NCBI GenBank assembly: GCA_963701385.1
Contig: CAVOZW010000002.1
Coordinates: 124,001 to 188,000, forward strand
DNA from: B30-G6 sp963701385
GTDB taxonomy: Bacteria; Desulfobacterota; Desulfobacteria; Desulfobacterales; B30-G6
DNA: 64,000 bases
Reading direction: 5' to 3'
The translations under genes were made by a program, and so were the position numbers. This document shows positions 17,940 through 27,292 of the stretch, piece after piece. Position 1 is the stretch's first letter. Each line of letters opens with the position of its first letter. Below the pieces are notes generated by a model. That model was not told the origin of the DNA. It did no database searches and saw only the letters and a program-made list of their open reading frames with translations.

Positions 17940-20393
17940 ATGACTGAATTGAAATTAACCCTCCCTGTCACCGGCATGACATGCGCCAATTGTGCCATGA
18001 ACATAGAGCGCAATGTGGCCAAGCTGAATGGTGTGGATGGTGTCAACGTCAATTTTGCCTCGGAGCAGGCCACAGTTCAGTTCGACCCCAAACAAACCAG
18101 TCTCCAAGACATTCTAGCCAAGATACAGCACATCGGTTTTGACGTTCCCCGGGCTGACATCGATTTTCCGGTCACCGGCATGACATGCGCCAACTGCTCG
18201 AACAATATTGAACGCGCCTTAAACAAAAAGGTCTTGGGTGTCACCAAGGCTTCCGTCAACCTGGCCACCGAGCGTGCGTTTGTGGAATACATCCCGGGAG
18301 TCGCCACAGCGGAAGATATCTATGCTGGGGTGACCAATGCCGGCTATGGTGTCATTCCGCCCGACAATGCCGGGCAAGAAGACGCCGAGCAGGCTGCCCG
18401 CAATGCAGAGATCCAAAACCAGACCCGAAAATTTCTGGTTGGTGTGATGTTTACCCTGCCCCTCTTCCTTCTCAGCATGGCAAGGGATTTTCATTTAACG
18501 GGCCCCTGGAGCCACGCAGCCTGGGTCAATTGGCTCTTCCTAGCCCTGGCCACGCCGGTGCAGTTCTATACCGGCTGGGACTACTACGTGGGGGGCTTCA
18601 AGAGCCTCAGAAACAAGAGCGCCAACATGGATGTTCTGGTGGCCATGGGATCGTCCGTAGCCTATGTCTATTCCCTGACACTACTTGTGTTTCCTTTATT
18701 GGGTGACCACGTCTATTTTGAAACATCCGCCGTCATCATCACTCTCATCAAGCTGGGAAAGCTGCTCGAATCCCGGACCAAGGGCAAAACCGGCGGTGCC
18801 ATTCGAAAACTCATGGGACTCAGACCCAAGACCGCCACCATCGTTGAAGACAGTGCTGAAAAAGAGGTTCCCCTGACGCGTGTCAAAAAAGGGGATATTG
18901 TCGTTGTCCGCCCAGGAGAACAGATACCGGTGGACGGCATCATCCAGAAAGGCGCTTCAGCCGTGGATGAATCCATGCTGAGCGGTGAGCCCTTACCGGT
19001 GGACAAAAAGGTCGCCGACATGGTCATTGGCGGGACCATCAATGGTCAGGGAATGCTGCAATTCAAAGCCACCCGCGTGGGCAAGGAAACCGCCCTGGCT
19101 CAGATCATCAAACTGGTTCAGGACGCCCAGGGAAGCAAAGCACCTATTCAGGCATTGGCAGACAAGGTAGCCGCCATATTTGTCCCCACCATTATCGCCA
19201 TCGCCTTCCTGGTCTTTTTCCTCTGGTGGTGGGCAGGCGGTGCATTCGTACCGGCCATGATTCGAATGGTGGCCGTCCTGGTGATTGCCTGCCCCTGCGC
19301 CCTAGGTCTGGCCACGCCAACAGCCATCATGGCCGGTACCGGCAAAGGTGCTGAAAACAATATTCTGTTCAAGGACAGCGCTGCCCTGGAAACCGCATCC
19401 AGCCTCGACACCATACTGCTGGATAAAACCGGCACCATCACCATGGGCAAACCAGCCGTGGTCGATGTGCTGCCTTTCGGGCCGCAATGTGACACCACAG
19501 AGGAGCTGCTCAGGCTGGCGGCATCGGTTGAAAAGGGTTCCGAGCATCCCCTGGGGAAAGCCATTGTAAGGGAAGCTGAAAACAGATCCATCAAGCTTGC
19601 GTCACTCGAAAACTTCAAAGCATTCGGTGGCATGGGTGTCGAAGCCGACATCGATGGGAAAAACATCAAGGTCGGCAAGCCCAAATGGTTTCTCGACGAA
19701 AACAATGTCCAGGTAAGCGATCTATCCGCATCATCAAACACGATCCATACGCTGCAGTCCCAAGGAAAAACCGTCATGGTAGTGGTCGCCGACGAGAAAA
19801 TCTACGGACTCGTTACCGTGGCCGACACCATCAAACCCGAATCCAGAGAGGCCGTCAAAACACTGCAGGACATGCACATCAACGTGGCCATGCTCACCGG
19901 TGACAACGAACAGACTGCACAGGTAATCGCTGCCCAAGCCGGAATCGACGAGGTGTATGCGGAAGTACGGCCCGATGAAAAAGCATCCACCGTGGAAATG
20001 ATTCAGAACAAAGGTCACAAGGTCGGTATGGTGGGAGATGGTATCAACGATGCCCCTGCCCTGGCCACGGCAGATGTGGGTATGGCCATCGGCAGCGGTA
20101 CGGACGTGGCCATCGAAACCGCTGCTATTATCCTCTCCGGCAACAGCCTCAGCGGGGTTTCCCGGGCCATTCATCTCAGCAAGGCCACCATGCGAACCAT
20201 CCGCCAAAACCTGTTCTGGGCCTTTTTCTACAACCTCGCCCTGATACCCATTGCCGCCGGCATCCTCTATCCCTTCGAGACCGCCCCGGGTTTTCTGCGG
20301 GAGCTGCATCCCATCATGGCCGCCCTGGCCATGTCCGTCAGCAGTGTCACGGTGGTTTCCAACAGCTTGAGGCTCTATAGAACGCATATTTGA
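17940..20393 (+). CDS. copA: Copper-translocating P-type ATPase (CopA)
   Basis: From the ATG at 17940, preceded by AAAGGA at 8 bases, the protein has 817 residues. Two N-terminal heavy-metal-binding domains carry GMTCANC with Cys15/Cys18 and Cys83/Cys86. Membrane helices start near residue 165. The actuator loop has MLSGEPLPVD, the transmembrane metal site is IACPCALGLATP, the phosphorylation site DKTGTITMG, the nucleotide-domain signature SEHPLGKAI, and the hinge GDGINDAPAL. The CPC plus the two CxxC domains fit a P1B-1 exporter of Cu(I), and possibly Ag(I), in the inner membrane. No copper regulator (CueR, CsoR) or chaperone is adjacent. Confidence 0.96.
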   Translation: MTELKLTLPVTGMTCANCAMNIERNVAKLNGVDGVNVNFASEQATVQFDPKQTSLQDILAKIQHIGFDVPRADIDFPVTGMTCANCSNNIERALNKKVLGVTKASVNLATERAFVEYIPGVATAEDIYAGVTNAGYGVIPPDNAGQEDAEQAARNAEIQNQTRKFLVGVMFTLPLFLLSMARDFHLTGPWSHAAWVNWLFLALATPVQFYTGWDYYVGGFKSLRNKSANMDVLVAMGSSVAYVYSLTLLVFPLLGDHVYFETSAVIITLIKLGKLLESRTKGKTGGAIRKLMGLRPKTATIVEDSAEKEVPLTRVKKGDIVVVRPGEQIPVDGIIQKGASAVDESMLSGEPLPVDKKVADMVIGGTINGQGMLQFKATRVGKETALAQIIKLVQDAQGSKAPIQALADKVAAIFVPTIIAIAFLVFFLWWWAGGAFVPAMIRMVAVLVIACPCALGLATPTAIMAGTGKGAENNILFKDSAALETASSLDTILLDKTGTITMGKPAVVDVLPFGPQCDTTEELLRLAASVEKGSEHPLGKAIVREAENRSIKLASLENFKAFGGMGVEADIDGKNIKVGKPKWFLDENNVQVSDLSASSNTIHTLQSQGKTVMVVVADEKIYGLVTVADTIKPESREAVKTLQDMHINVAMLTGDNEQTAQVIAAQAGIDEVYAEVRPDEKASTVEMIQNKGHKVGMVGDGINDAPALATADVGMAIGSGTDVAIETAAIILSGNSLSGVSRAIHLSKATMRTIRQNLFWAFFYNLALIPIAAGILYPFETAPGFLRELHPIMAALAMSVSSVTVVSNSLRLYRTHI

Positions 20394-20475
20394 TAAAACC
20401 TTCTATTATGACAAACGCTCTATTTTTTTTAAAAGTGGGCTTGTAATACAAAATAAATGAATTATTTTATAAGTT

Positions 20476-20511
20476 CACCCTGTCGAATCGCGGCCGGGTG
20501 TTTTCTTTTTT
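20476..20511 (+). terminator. Possible terminator after copA
   Basis: A short CACCC/GGGTG stem (20476-20480 with 20496-20500) precedes TTTTCTTTTTT. The stem is only 5 bp with a 15-base loop, so the call is tentative. Confidence 0.4.
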
Positions 20512-20544
20512 CAGGTTGTCATTTGAACACGCAGGAGAATGAAC

Positions 20545-21108
20545 ATGAACGACATTTCAAAAGTCACACTGTACAGCGGCGGTCACAAGGGAGCGGAGGC
20601 TGAATTCGGCAAGCTTGCCGAGGCCTGGAACATGAAAGAGGTCAATCTATCGTTTGAGGGGCACAATCCCGAGCGGACCCGCGGCGTTCGTGTTCTATCC
20701 GCTGAAGAGCTGCAAAAGGGCGATGTCAGCATGGAAATCGTATCCAAGCGCATGAATCGAACCTACTCACGAACGAACAAGATTCGCAAGGTTATCCAGT
20801 CTATTTTTCACATGGTCAACAGCGGCTACCATGTCATTGCGGTCGGCTGGATACAGGCTGACAACACTGTCAAAGGTGGCACCGGATGGGGGGTCGAGTT
20901 GGCAAAACTATTCAACCGGCCACTGAGCGTCTATGACCAAGAACGAAAGGGCTGGTTTTCCTGGGTGGACAGCCAGTGGGTTGAGAAAACACCGCTTATT
21001 ACGTCTGATACCTTTGCCGGCACCGGGACCCGCTTCCTTTCCGAGGAGGGTCAAAAGGCCCTCTACGACCTTTTCGTCCACAGCTTTGGCCCAACAGAAA
21101 AAAGCTGA
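20545..21108 (+). CDS. SLOG/YpsA-like Rossmann-fold protein
   Basis: From the ATG at 20545, seven bases after AGGAG, the protein has 187 residues. It begins with a strand and Gly-rich turn, VTLYSGGHKGAEAEF. A central VNSGYHVIAVGWIQ is followed by VKGGTGWGVELAKLFNRPLSVYDQ, and the C-terminus has FAGTGTRFLSEEG. This is the layout of the SLOG/DprA-like nucleotide-binding fold, in which a GGxGWG-type loop binds a nucleotide or related ligand. Related proteins are sometimes annotated as putative molybdenum carriers or ligand sensors. The ligand is unknown. It stands alone after copA, with its own ribosome site. Confidence 0.65.
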   Translation: MNDISKVTLYSGGHKGAEAEFGKLAEAWNMKEVNLSFEGHNPERTRGVRVLSAEELQKGDVSMEIVSKRMNRTYSRTNKIRKVIQSIFHMVNSGYHVIAVGWIQADNTVKGGTGWGVELAKLFNRPLSVYDQERKGWFSWVDSQWVEKTPLITSDTFAGTGTRFLSEEGQKALYDLFVHSFGPTEKS

Positions 21109-21284
21109 GTCGCACGTTCGAGCGCTCGCTTGTCATCATTTGCCGAAACGCTATTGCTAACCTTTTTTAAGGTCATGGTTCCGTAAGAGAAAGGCCACAA
21201 ACCCACGTGAATGCCCATGCGTCGATCTGTGGCCGATTGTTTCAGACGGATACGGTGCTACAAAGCATGCCCGTCATGTTGTGT

Positions 21285-22514
21285 TTAAAAGCTAAATGAA
21301 ATCTGCGCACCCACTTCGGTGGGATTCTCGTCACCGCCCCCTGTGGCATCTCCTGCAAACAGATAGGCTGCCACGGCTTGCAGTTTCAGATTTTCCTTTA
21401 TTTCGTAGGCAGCGGCTAGGTCGATCTCGGTCCCCAGATCCTTGTCCCCGGAAGCGTTATCTTCGGCAAGGCTGGCATACCATATGTCTGCCATCAGGCT
21501 TAATTTGCCAAGGGGTACGTTAACACCCACGTTAAAGGCCATGAGGTTTGAAATCTGGTCCGCGGGTGCTCCGGCTGATACGTCCTCATCGATCAATCCA
21601 TACCCCATGATTTCGGCCCAGTAGTATGATTGGCCTTTGGGCACGAAAAAGGCGGTGGCATCGTTATCACCTTCATCGTCATCGCCGCTGGCATAGATAG
21701 CCTCGGCATGGACACTCAACGCATCCAGATTGAAGCTGCCTCCGATCGCTGCCAGGCTGGCGGCCACGGTTACCTCATCGCCACTGGCTATTTCGTCCTT
21801 TTTTCCGGCCTCAAAAATGCCTGTAAACCACAGCGAGAACATATCCGCAGCATAGTCCAGAGAGACGCCTAGATAATAGATATCCAGCTTTTCATAATCG
21901 GCGGTGCTGGCCCATGCTTGGGCATCTGCAGACATGATATACATCAGAAAGGGATTCAATTCGATGTCACCTAGGCTGAATGTCGGATCAAAGCCGTAAT
22001 AATCGACGTCAAAATCATTGGCATCATCGCCAGGGCCACCTTCATAGGCCTTGACCCAGAAAAAAGGGATCACCATCTCGTCCGCCCTGTAAGTCACAAC
22101 GGCACCGGTGAAATCATCATCAAACATGAAGCCACGGGCCAAGGTCTTGGCCTGAGTACCCAGTGTGAGGTTGAAATCCCCTAAGGTGATGTCAGCGTAG
22201 GTATTCTTGATCTCGAAGGCCGCGTTCTTACCGTCGGCGCCGATGTCGCCACGGTCTCCGTCACCGAAATAGGCATCCAATTCAAATTTATTGACCAGTT
22301 TGATCTCGTCGCTCAGGATGGCTGTGTAATAAAGCCGCGTTCGTGTGTCAGCCTGCTGGGTGTCCTTAACACCGGAGTCGTCGCCGCTGAAGTCGGTCAT
22401 GTTGTATGCACGGGCTCTCCAGTATCCGCCGAACTGGTGCTCGATGGCCATGGCAGATACCGCAAATATCCCAATGAACAAAGTTGACAATAAAACGATG
22501 TATATTTTTTTCAT
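21285..22514 (-). CDS. Outer-membrane porin
   Basis: The protein has 409 residues with a signal peptide of about 23 residues (ending SAMA). The mature part is rich in alternating aromatic and polar strands separated by Asp/Gly-rich loops. It ends in a beta-barrel signature with terminal phenylalanine (VGAQISFSF). The acidic loops (GDGDRGDIGADG, ASGDDDEGDND) suggest preference for cations, though this is inference. It should form passive channels in the outer membrane. A strong AGAGGAG site precedes the ATG. A GGCCACA/TGTGGCC pair just downstream (21193-21234) may help end transcription, but its loop is long. Confidence 0.82.
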   Translation of the reverse strand: MKKIYIVLLSTLFIGIFAVSAMAIEHQFGGYWRARAYNMTDFSGDDSGVKDTQQADTRTRLYYTAILSDEIKLVNKFELDAYFGDGDRGDIGADGKNAAFEIKNTYADITLGDFNLTLGTQAKTLARGFMFDDDFTGAVVTYRADEMVIPFFWVKAYEGGPGDDANDFDVDYYGFDPTFSLGDIELNPFLMYIMSADAQAWASTADYEKLDIYYLGVSLDYAADMFSLWFTGIFEAGKKDEIASGDEVTVAASLAAIGGSFNLDALSVHAEAIYASGDDDEGDNDATAFFVPKGQSYYWAEIMGYGLIDEDVSAGAPADQISNLMAFNVGVNVPLGKLSLMADIWYASLAEDNASGDKDLGTEIDLAAAYEIKENLKLQAVAAYLFAGDATGGGDENPTEVGAQISFSF

Positions 22515-22642
22515 TTCATCTCCTCTATAATATGTCGTTTACGTTATTCGTTGATCAGCTAGAATGCTGTGCCCCACCCCCTTTTGTTGGCACCGGTCGG
22601 ACCAAGACGAAGGTCAGGCTTATCTTATGTGCTTCTTGAATA

Positions 22643-22648
22643 ATTATA
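22643..22648 (-). promoter_or_regulatory. Candidate -10 box for the porin gene
   Basis: A perfect TATAAT on the minus strand about 130 bases upstream of the porin start, in AT-rich DNA; no convincing -35 at 16-18 bases. The remainder of the 22515-22866 gap contains only the parA terminator. Confidence 0.3.
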
Positions 22649-22824
22649 CTTCAATATACTGATATATTTATATTAACCGATGTCATATTTAAGACCAATA
22701 AATACCTTCCCCCGGGCATGCTGAAAAAATCGCAGAAACAATAGTGTGCAAGGAGACCTTATTGCACGTTGACGGCAGGATCGATAATCTTTTTTTTTAT
22801 AGTTTTTTACTGATCTTATGTCAA

Positions 22825-22852
22825 TAAAAAAGTATACCGAGTGGTACTCGGT
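22825..22852 (-). terminator. Rho-independent terminator after parA
   Basis: On the minus strand ACCGAGT/ACTCGGT forms a 7-bp stem (22836-22852) with a 3-base loop, followed by ATACTTTTTT. It begins 15 bases after the parA stop. Confidence 0.75.
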
Positions 22853-22866
22853 TTTCAAACTTTGGG

Positions 22867-23655
22867 TTACAGGCCCCTTTGGTCGAATTCCTCAGCAAAG
22901 GCCTTGTAATCAAGCGCACCAAAGGAAGTGGTCCGGTAAAAAACCACAGGCTTGCCTACTTCGGCCGAATCGGCGATGGTGGTATTTGAACGGATGACGG
23001 TGCCATACATGAGTTTTTTTGTGCGCTGGTCGTTTCTGAGCCTGGCCAAGGTATTGTGACTCACGCGTGTCCGTTTGTCGAACATGGTCGCCAGGATTCC
23101 CGACACCTTCAGATCGGGATTGATTTCACGCTGGACGGCCCCGATGGTATCGAAAAGCTCCGCCAGGGCTTCAAATGCATAAGGGTGGGTCTGACACGGT
23201 ATGATCACGGACCCGGCACAGGCAAATACGTTTACAGTCAATAGCGACAGGCTCGGGGGCGTGTCCAGAATGACGATATCATAAGCTCGCTCAATGGGTT
23301 TAATGGCCTGCTTGAGCCGGTTTTCACGACCGGCAACATCCACCAGCTCAACCTCCGCTCCCGCCAGATCGACATGAGACGGGATCAGGTGCAGCCTTTT
23401 CCATTTTGTTTTAAGCACCGCATCTACGGCGCTCACCGATCCAGGGTGACACACCAAATCGTAGACGCTGGCATGTGATTCACCCACGCCAATTCCCAGA
23501 CCGCGGGTTGCATTCCCTTGGGGGTCCATGTCTACCACCAGGACCGTTTTGCCTCTCAAGGACAAGGCTGCGGCCAGATTTATGGCCGTCACTGTTTTCC
23601 CGACACCCCCTTTTTCATTGGCCACGGCAATAATATCAGCTGTTCTGTCGACCAT
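22867..23655 (-). CDS. ParA/Soj-family ATPase
   Basis: Starting at the ATG at 23655, which follows AGGAGG, the protein has 262 residues. It has the deviant Walker A motif ANEKGGVGKTV with the signature lysine, Walker A' VLVVDMDPQGNATRGLG, and the switch region YDIVILDTPPSLSLLT. ParA ATPases bind DNA as ATP dimers and position plasmids, chromosomes or protein complexes. No parB gene or parS-like repeat is visible nearby. Instead it overlaps the 3' end of a dynamin-like GTPase by 20 bases, so it may position that machine. The chromosomal soj copy usually sits beside spo0J and gid genes; that context is absent. Confidence 0.9.
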   Translation of the reverse strand: MVDRTADIIAVANEKGGVGKTVTAINLAAALSLRGKTVLVVDMDPQGNATRGLGIGVGESHASVYDLVCHPGSVSAVDAVLKTKWKRLHLIPSHVDLAGAEVELVDVAGRENRLKQAIKPIERAYDIVILDTPPSLSLLTVNVFACAGSVIIPCQTHPYAFEALAELFDTIGAVQREINPDLKVSGILATMFDKRTRVSHNTLARLRNDQRTKKLMYGTVIRSNTTIADSAEVGKPVVFYRTTSFGALDYKAFAEEFDQRGL

Positions 23656-25996
23656 GTTGTTCCTCCTCGATATTCGATATTGGCAATTCACCTTCGGTGT
23701 GATTGTTGTCCACCCACGATGCTGGTGGTGTTCCAGTGAACGGTCCGTCAGGTATCAGGGCAGATTCGACGTCTTTCCAAATTCTGTCAAGCCGCACCAT
23801 GAAATCCCTGGCAGTCTCCCCAATCTTTCGTAAACTGTCTTCGATCCGCTCCTTGTCCACATGCGTCTCTTTGATCGTTTGGATCATTTTTGAAGCATCC
23901 GTAAAATAGACTTGGAAATGTTCCCCCAGATCATCATTGAATTGATCCACCATGGCATCTGTCAATCGAAACAGATATTGGAACTTGACGTTCTCCTGAT
24001 AGTCTCTGAACTGCAGTTTGATGGATCGTTCGGTCTCCAGCTTCATGCGCTTGAATCCATCTTCCAAAGCCTTGTGCTTCCTGCGACCCTGTCGAAAAGC
24101 CGAATTTTTGAACAGCTTTCGAAAAACCTTTACCGCCGAGTAGAGTCCTAAACGCATGACGGCTTCTGTTTTTATTCTAGCAGAATAACGCATGGTTGTT
24201 TCCACCGGGGGCAGGTTCAGCTTGTCTCGCATTTTGAGATTCTTCAGATCCATCAAAACCATTCTGTTTCCAGGGCGCTGGGGCTGAGGTGAAACGCCAT
24301 CTGTCATTGATGTCTGGTATTCGGACATGGCCTCATTCACCATGACGGCATAGGGTGTTGCAGCCGATTCAAGGTGGGACTTGATTTTCTCTTCTTCCTT
24401 GCGGATAAACGTGACGACCCTGGGGTGAATCGTTTCAGCCAGATAACCGTCAACCACAAACTTAAAATCCTGAAAAACCAGGTAAAGCGTCTCTGTAAAA
24501 CGGGATGATTCAAGGCTTGATTCGTAGGGCTCAAGATTGAGTTGAAAATTCCTGATAAAGGCGATCATGTCTTTTAGAACCGCGCCGCTCCTGACATCAA
24601 AAAACCTGTCGACGGCCTGCTTCAGGTTCACCTTAATCGTTTGCGATGCCCCCGCCAGCGTGTTTTTGACAAGTGAGGCAATCTGGGTCATCTGCTGCTG
24701 GTGTTCGGTCATTTTACGGATGAGCGATGCGACGTCTTTTGCATCCCCACCCAAAATCTCCTGATGGATGTCAGACCAGCTGGCCAGTGCCTCGGATACA
24801 CGTCTCAGGCGTTCGATATTGTTTTTCATCAATAGAGAATAGTGCTCTTTTCCCAATTTGGCAGAAAAATCAGCTTTAAAGCGTTGGGTCTCCGTATTCG
24901 AGAACTCGACAAACCGTGTCTCTAATTCCCATTGCTTAAAGCGCATTTCATCTTTGTGCGACATGGATTTGAAGGATGTCTTGAATAGATTATAGAGGGA
25001 TGAAAATACATAAATATCCACATCGGGTGAAATGACCGCCAGTTCTTCCCTTGTTCGAGCAACCAGTGCCATGAGGCCTTCCAGGGTTTCATGCTCACTG
25101 AAATCGCTATTGAGAACAAACAGGATATTTTCAAGAATCCCCATTTTTCTGATAATGGATAAAAAGCGCATGTCTGCCTGGCGCATTCCCGTACGGCTGC
25201 TGATGACGTAAACGAGAAGGTGGGTTTTCAGCAAGTAATCCTGAATCATGGATAGATGGCGAGGATTGGGCGAATCGCTCCCCTGGCAGTCTGCGATTTC
25301 AACATCGTCGCCCATGTCCCCGTCCCTGATCTCCAGAAGCACGTCCCTAAGATAGACAGCCAGGTGGTCACTTCCCACAAACGTTTTCTGCTCGCCAAAC
25401 AGATCGTCCTCGAACACCTTGGCGGTGTCTTCCGAGGTGATGATGTCTTTCACCAGATCATAGCCTTTTAAGTAGCAATCGATAAGGACACCGTTGGTGT
25501 TGCGAATACCATTGACCAACAGCTGATTCGATTGAATGTTTTGGAGGGCCTTGGTCAAGGCGTGCCGGTCATCTTCCCTGCGGATGTCGAATTGGGCCTC
25601 TTCCGACTCCCATGCATGGGCAGGGAAAAGGGTCAAGGCCTGGGAAATCTCTTCATTCACGTCATCCCAAGACTTGAAATGAAGATTTGCCTTCAGGTAC
25701 GGGCCTCGCCGGATTCTCGTGACAATCGATGTTACCACACCGGCTCCCCGATTGAGGTAGTCTGCCTTGAACAGCGAGTTGACGAATGTGCTTTTGCCGG
25801 ATTTGATGGCACCGACCACGGCAACCCGTACGACCTCCTCATCCATCTGTTTCGCAATTGTACGGCATATCGTCTCCCATTCGTTGAATGAGACAACACC
25901 AACGTCTGGCAACGCTCTTGCGGAAACAAGGTAGCTTGAGATATCGGCACACAGCTGCTGAAGATCTTTTTTTAGTGTATGAAAAGAGTTTATCAT
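23636..25996 (-). CDS. Dynamin-like large GTPase
   Basis: Counted from the ATG at 25996 the protein has 786 residues; earlier in-frame starts up to 26095 exist and no start has a good Shine-Dalgarno site. The GTPase motifs are the P-loop VGAIKSGKST (residues 61-70), a threonine-containing switch I near GVVTSIVTRI, the G3 motif IADCQGSDSP, and an LNSD motif in the G4 position (VLNSDFSEHE). The remaining ~480 residues are long helices typical of bacterial dynamin-like proteins. No obvious transmembrane paddle is seen. Bacterial dynamins bend or fuse membranes. The 20-base overlap with parA indicates coupled translation of both proteins. Confidence 0.85.
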   Translation of the reverse strand: MINSFHTLKKDLQQLCADISSYLVSARALPDVGVVSFNEWETICRTIAKQMDEEVVRVAVVGAIKSGKSTFVNSLFKADYLNRGAGVVTSIVTRIRRGPYLKANLHFKSWDDVNEEISQALTLFPAHAWESEEAQFDIRREDDRHALTKALQNIQSNQLLVNGIRNTNGVLIDCYLKGYDLVKDIITSEDTAKVFEDDLFGEQKTFVGSDHLAVYLRDVLLEIRDGDMGDDVEIADCQGSDSPNPRHLSMIQDYLLKTHLLVYVISSRTGMRQADMRFLSIIRKMGILENILFVLNSDFSEHETLEGLMALVARTREELAVISPDVDIYVFSSLYNLFKTSFKSMSHKDEMRFKQWELETRFVEFSNTETQRFKADFSAKLGKEHYSLLMKNNIERLRRVSEALASWSDIHQEILGGDAKDVASLIRKMTEHQQQMTQIASLVKNTLAGASQTIKVNLKQAVDRFFDVRSGAVLKDMIAFIRNFQLNLEPYESSLESSRFTETLYLVFQDFKFVVDGYLAETIHPRVVTFIRKEEEKIKSHLESAATPYAVMVNEAMSEYQTSMTDGVSPQPQRPGNRMVLMDLKNLKMRDKLNLPPVETTMRYSARIKTEAVMRLGLYSAVKVFRKLFKNSAFRQGRRKHKALEDGFKRMKLETERSIKLQFRDYQENVKFQYLFRLTDAMVDQFNDDLGEHFQVYFTDASKMIQTIKETHVDKERIEDSLRKIGETARDFMVRLDRIWKDVESALIPDGPFTGTPPASWVDNNHTEGELPISNIEEEQHGRQNS

Positions 25997-26355
25997 CTGC
26001 ACCAAACCAAATTTGGCCCGAATATGATATGCCATACCATTGCCAGGCTGTAGACGAGAGATCCGGAATACCACGAAAAGGGCCCGGTTGTTCAAACGCC
26101 GGGGTGTAGGCTATCCGCCAACGCTTTAAGCGCTAAGCAGCGCCTCGGCCTTCAGGCTTCAATGCACCATGGCGTCCCCGTTTTTAAGCAGCGATGAACC
26201 CAGTCGATTGAAAAAAAAGCAATCAAAGCAATGAGCCCGAAAGTCTTATTTACATGGAGTGAAAGCGATTGTCAAAGGGAATGGCTTGTAAATTCTATAT
26301 GTTTGTGATATATGGATGAGCGGTAAAAAATGAAATATAAGGGGAAATAAGATCC

Positions 26356-26514
26356 ATGTCAGAAAAACATCCGGAATGTCCGCTCTACAATCCTTTAAAC
26401 TGCAAGGAGTATTATAATCCGAAACTCTGTGCATTTGTAAGGAAAGATAAAGTTTGTCTCAAAAAGAAAAAACCAAAGACGAAACCGAAAAAGAAAGTCG
26501 CGTCCACAGCCTAA
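26356..26514 (+). CDS. Small Cys- and Lys-rich protein (52 aa)
   Basis: An ATG at 26356 after a purine-rich GGGGAAATAAG opens a 52-residue protein. The N-terminal half has four cysteines: HPECPLYNPLNCKEYYNP, then KLCAF and DKVCLKKKK. The C-terminal half is a lysine tail ending KKKVASTA. The spacing of cysteines suggests a small metal-binding or nucleic-acid-binding knuckle with a basic tail (inference). It was found by reading the gap between the dynamin and AlgH genes. It has no neighbours in the same direction. Confidence 0.6.
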   Translation: MSEKHPECPLYNPLNCKEYYNPKLCAFVRKDKVCLKKKKPKTKPKKKVASTA

Positions 26515-26581
26515 ATCCAAAAAACCTCCCGACGCAGTTCGGTTCACCAGGTCGAACGTCTTCAGCGGAAGGTCATTTTCT

Positions 26582-27136
26582 TCATGCATGACCCGGTGTG
26601 CCGGATAGGAGTACCGGGTCGATTCCCAGCGATCTCACCGCAGCATGCCATCGCTCATCAAGCTTAGATCTAAAAAGAATTTTTTCATCGATAGGGCATG
26701 TCAGCCAAGCATTCTGTAATATTTCAGCCTCCAGTTGACCGCCTCCCCAGCCGGCACAGCCAAGTGCGATCAGGAAGGTTTCCGGTCCTTCACCCTTTGC
26801 GATCGCCTCAATAAGGTCCATGGTGTTGCTCATGGCCAAGGTTGGCGTAATCATGATACAACCCTCCCAGGAGAACGGCGCTCCGTGGAGGATAAATATT
26901 TCGTTGGTGTGAACCGGCCCACCGATATGAAGCGCTATCTTGGCCGCCGTCTCCGTATGTTCAATTTTCAATTCCCTAAATATGGAACCGGCCGTAAGCG
27001 ATGGAATCACCCGGTTGATAACGATACCCAGTGCCCCGTCCGCTGTATGTTCCGACATACAAGTGACGGTATGAAAAAAATTGAAATCCAGCATGCTTGG
27101 CATGGAGATCAGAAACTGGCCCTTCAATGTGTCCAT
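26582..27136 (-). CDS. YqgE/AlgH-family protein (UPF0301)
   Basis: From the ATG at 27136 the protein has 184 residues, normal for the family; a longer TTG start at 27169 is less likely. The family pattern is clear: LKGQFLISMPSM at the start, GALGIVINRVIPSL, then IALHIGGPVHTNEIFILHG and LIALGCAGWGGGQLEAEI, ending in a conserved NAWL segment. The molecular function of this family is unknown, although AlgH was first linked to alginate regulation in Pseudomonas. It has no same-strand neighbours here. Confidence 0.9.
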   Translation of the reverse strand: MDTLKGQFLISMPSMLDFNFFHTVTCMSEHTADGALGIVINRVIPSLTAGSIFRELKIEHTETAAKIALHIGGPVHTNEIFILHGAPFSWEGCIMITPTLAMSNTMDLIEAIAKGEGPETFLIALGCAGWGGGQLEAEILQNAWLTCPIDEKILFRSKLDERWHAAVRSLGIDPVLLSGTPGHA

Positions 27137-27292
27137 TTTTGTTTTGTTCCGTTTAATCCTTTTAGTCAACGAGACAGCGCGTTATAAAATTTGTTTGATT
27201 TGACGGTGCATGTTATATATAGTGAGTGTAAGATGCATGCTGCTTATCGTCTTGCAACAAGGTCGTAACACGATACAATAAGGAGACGGGAA

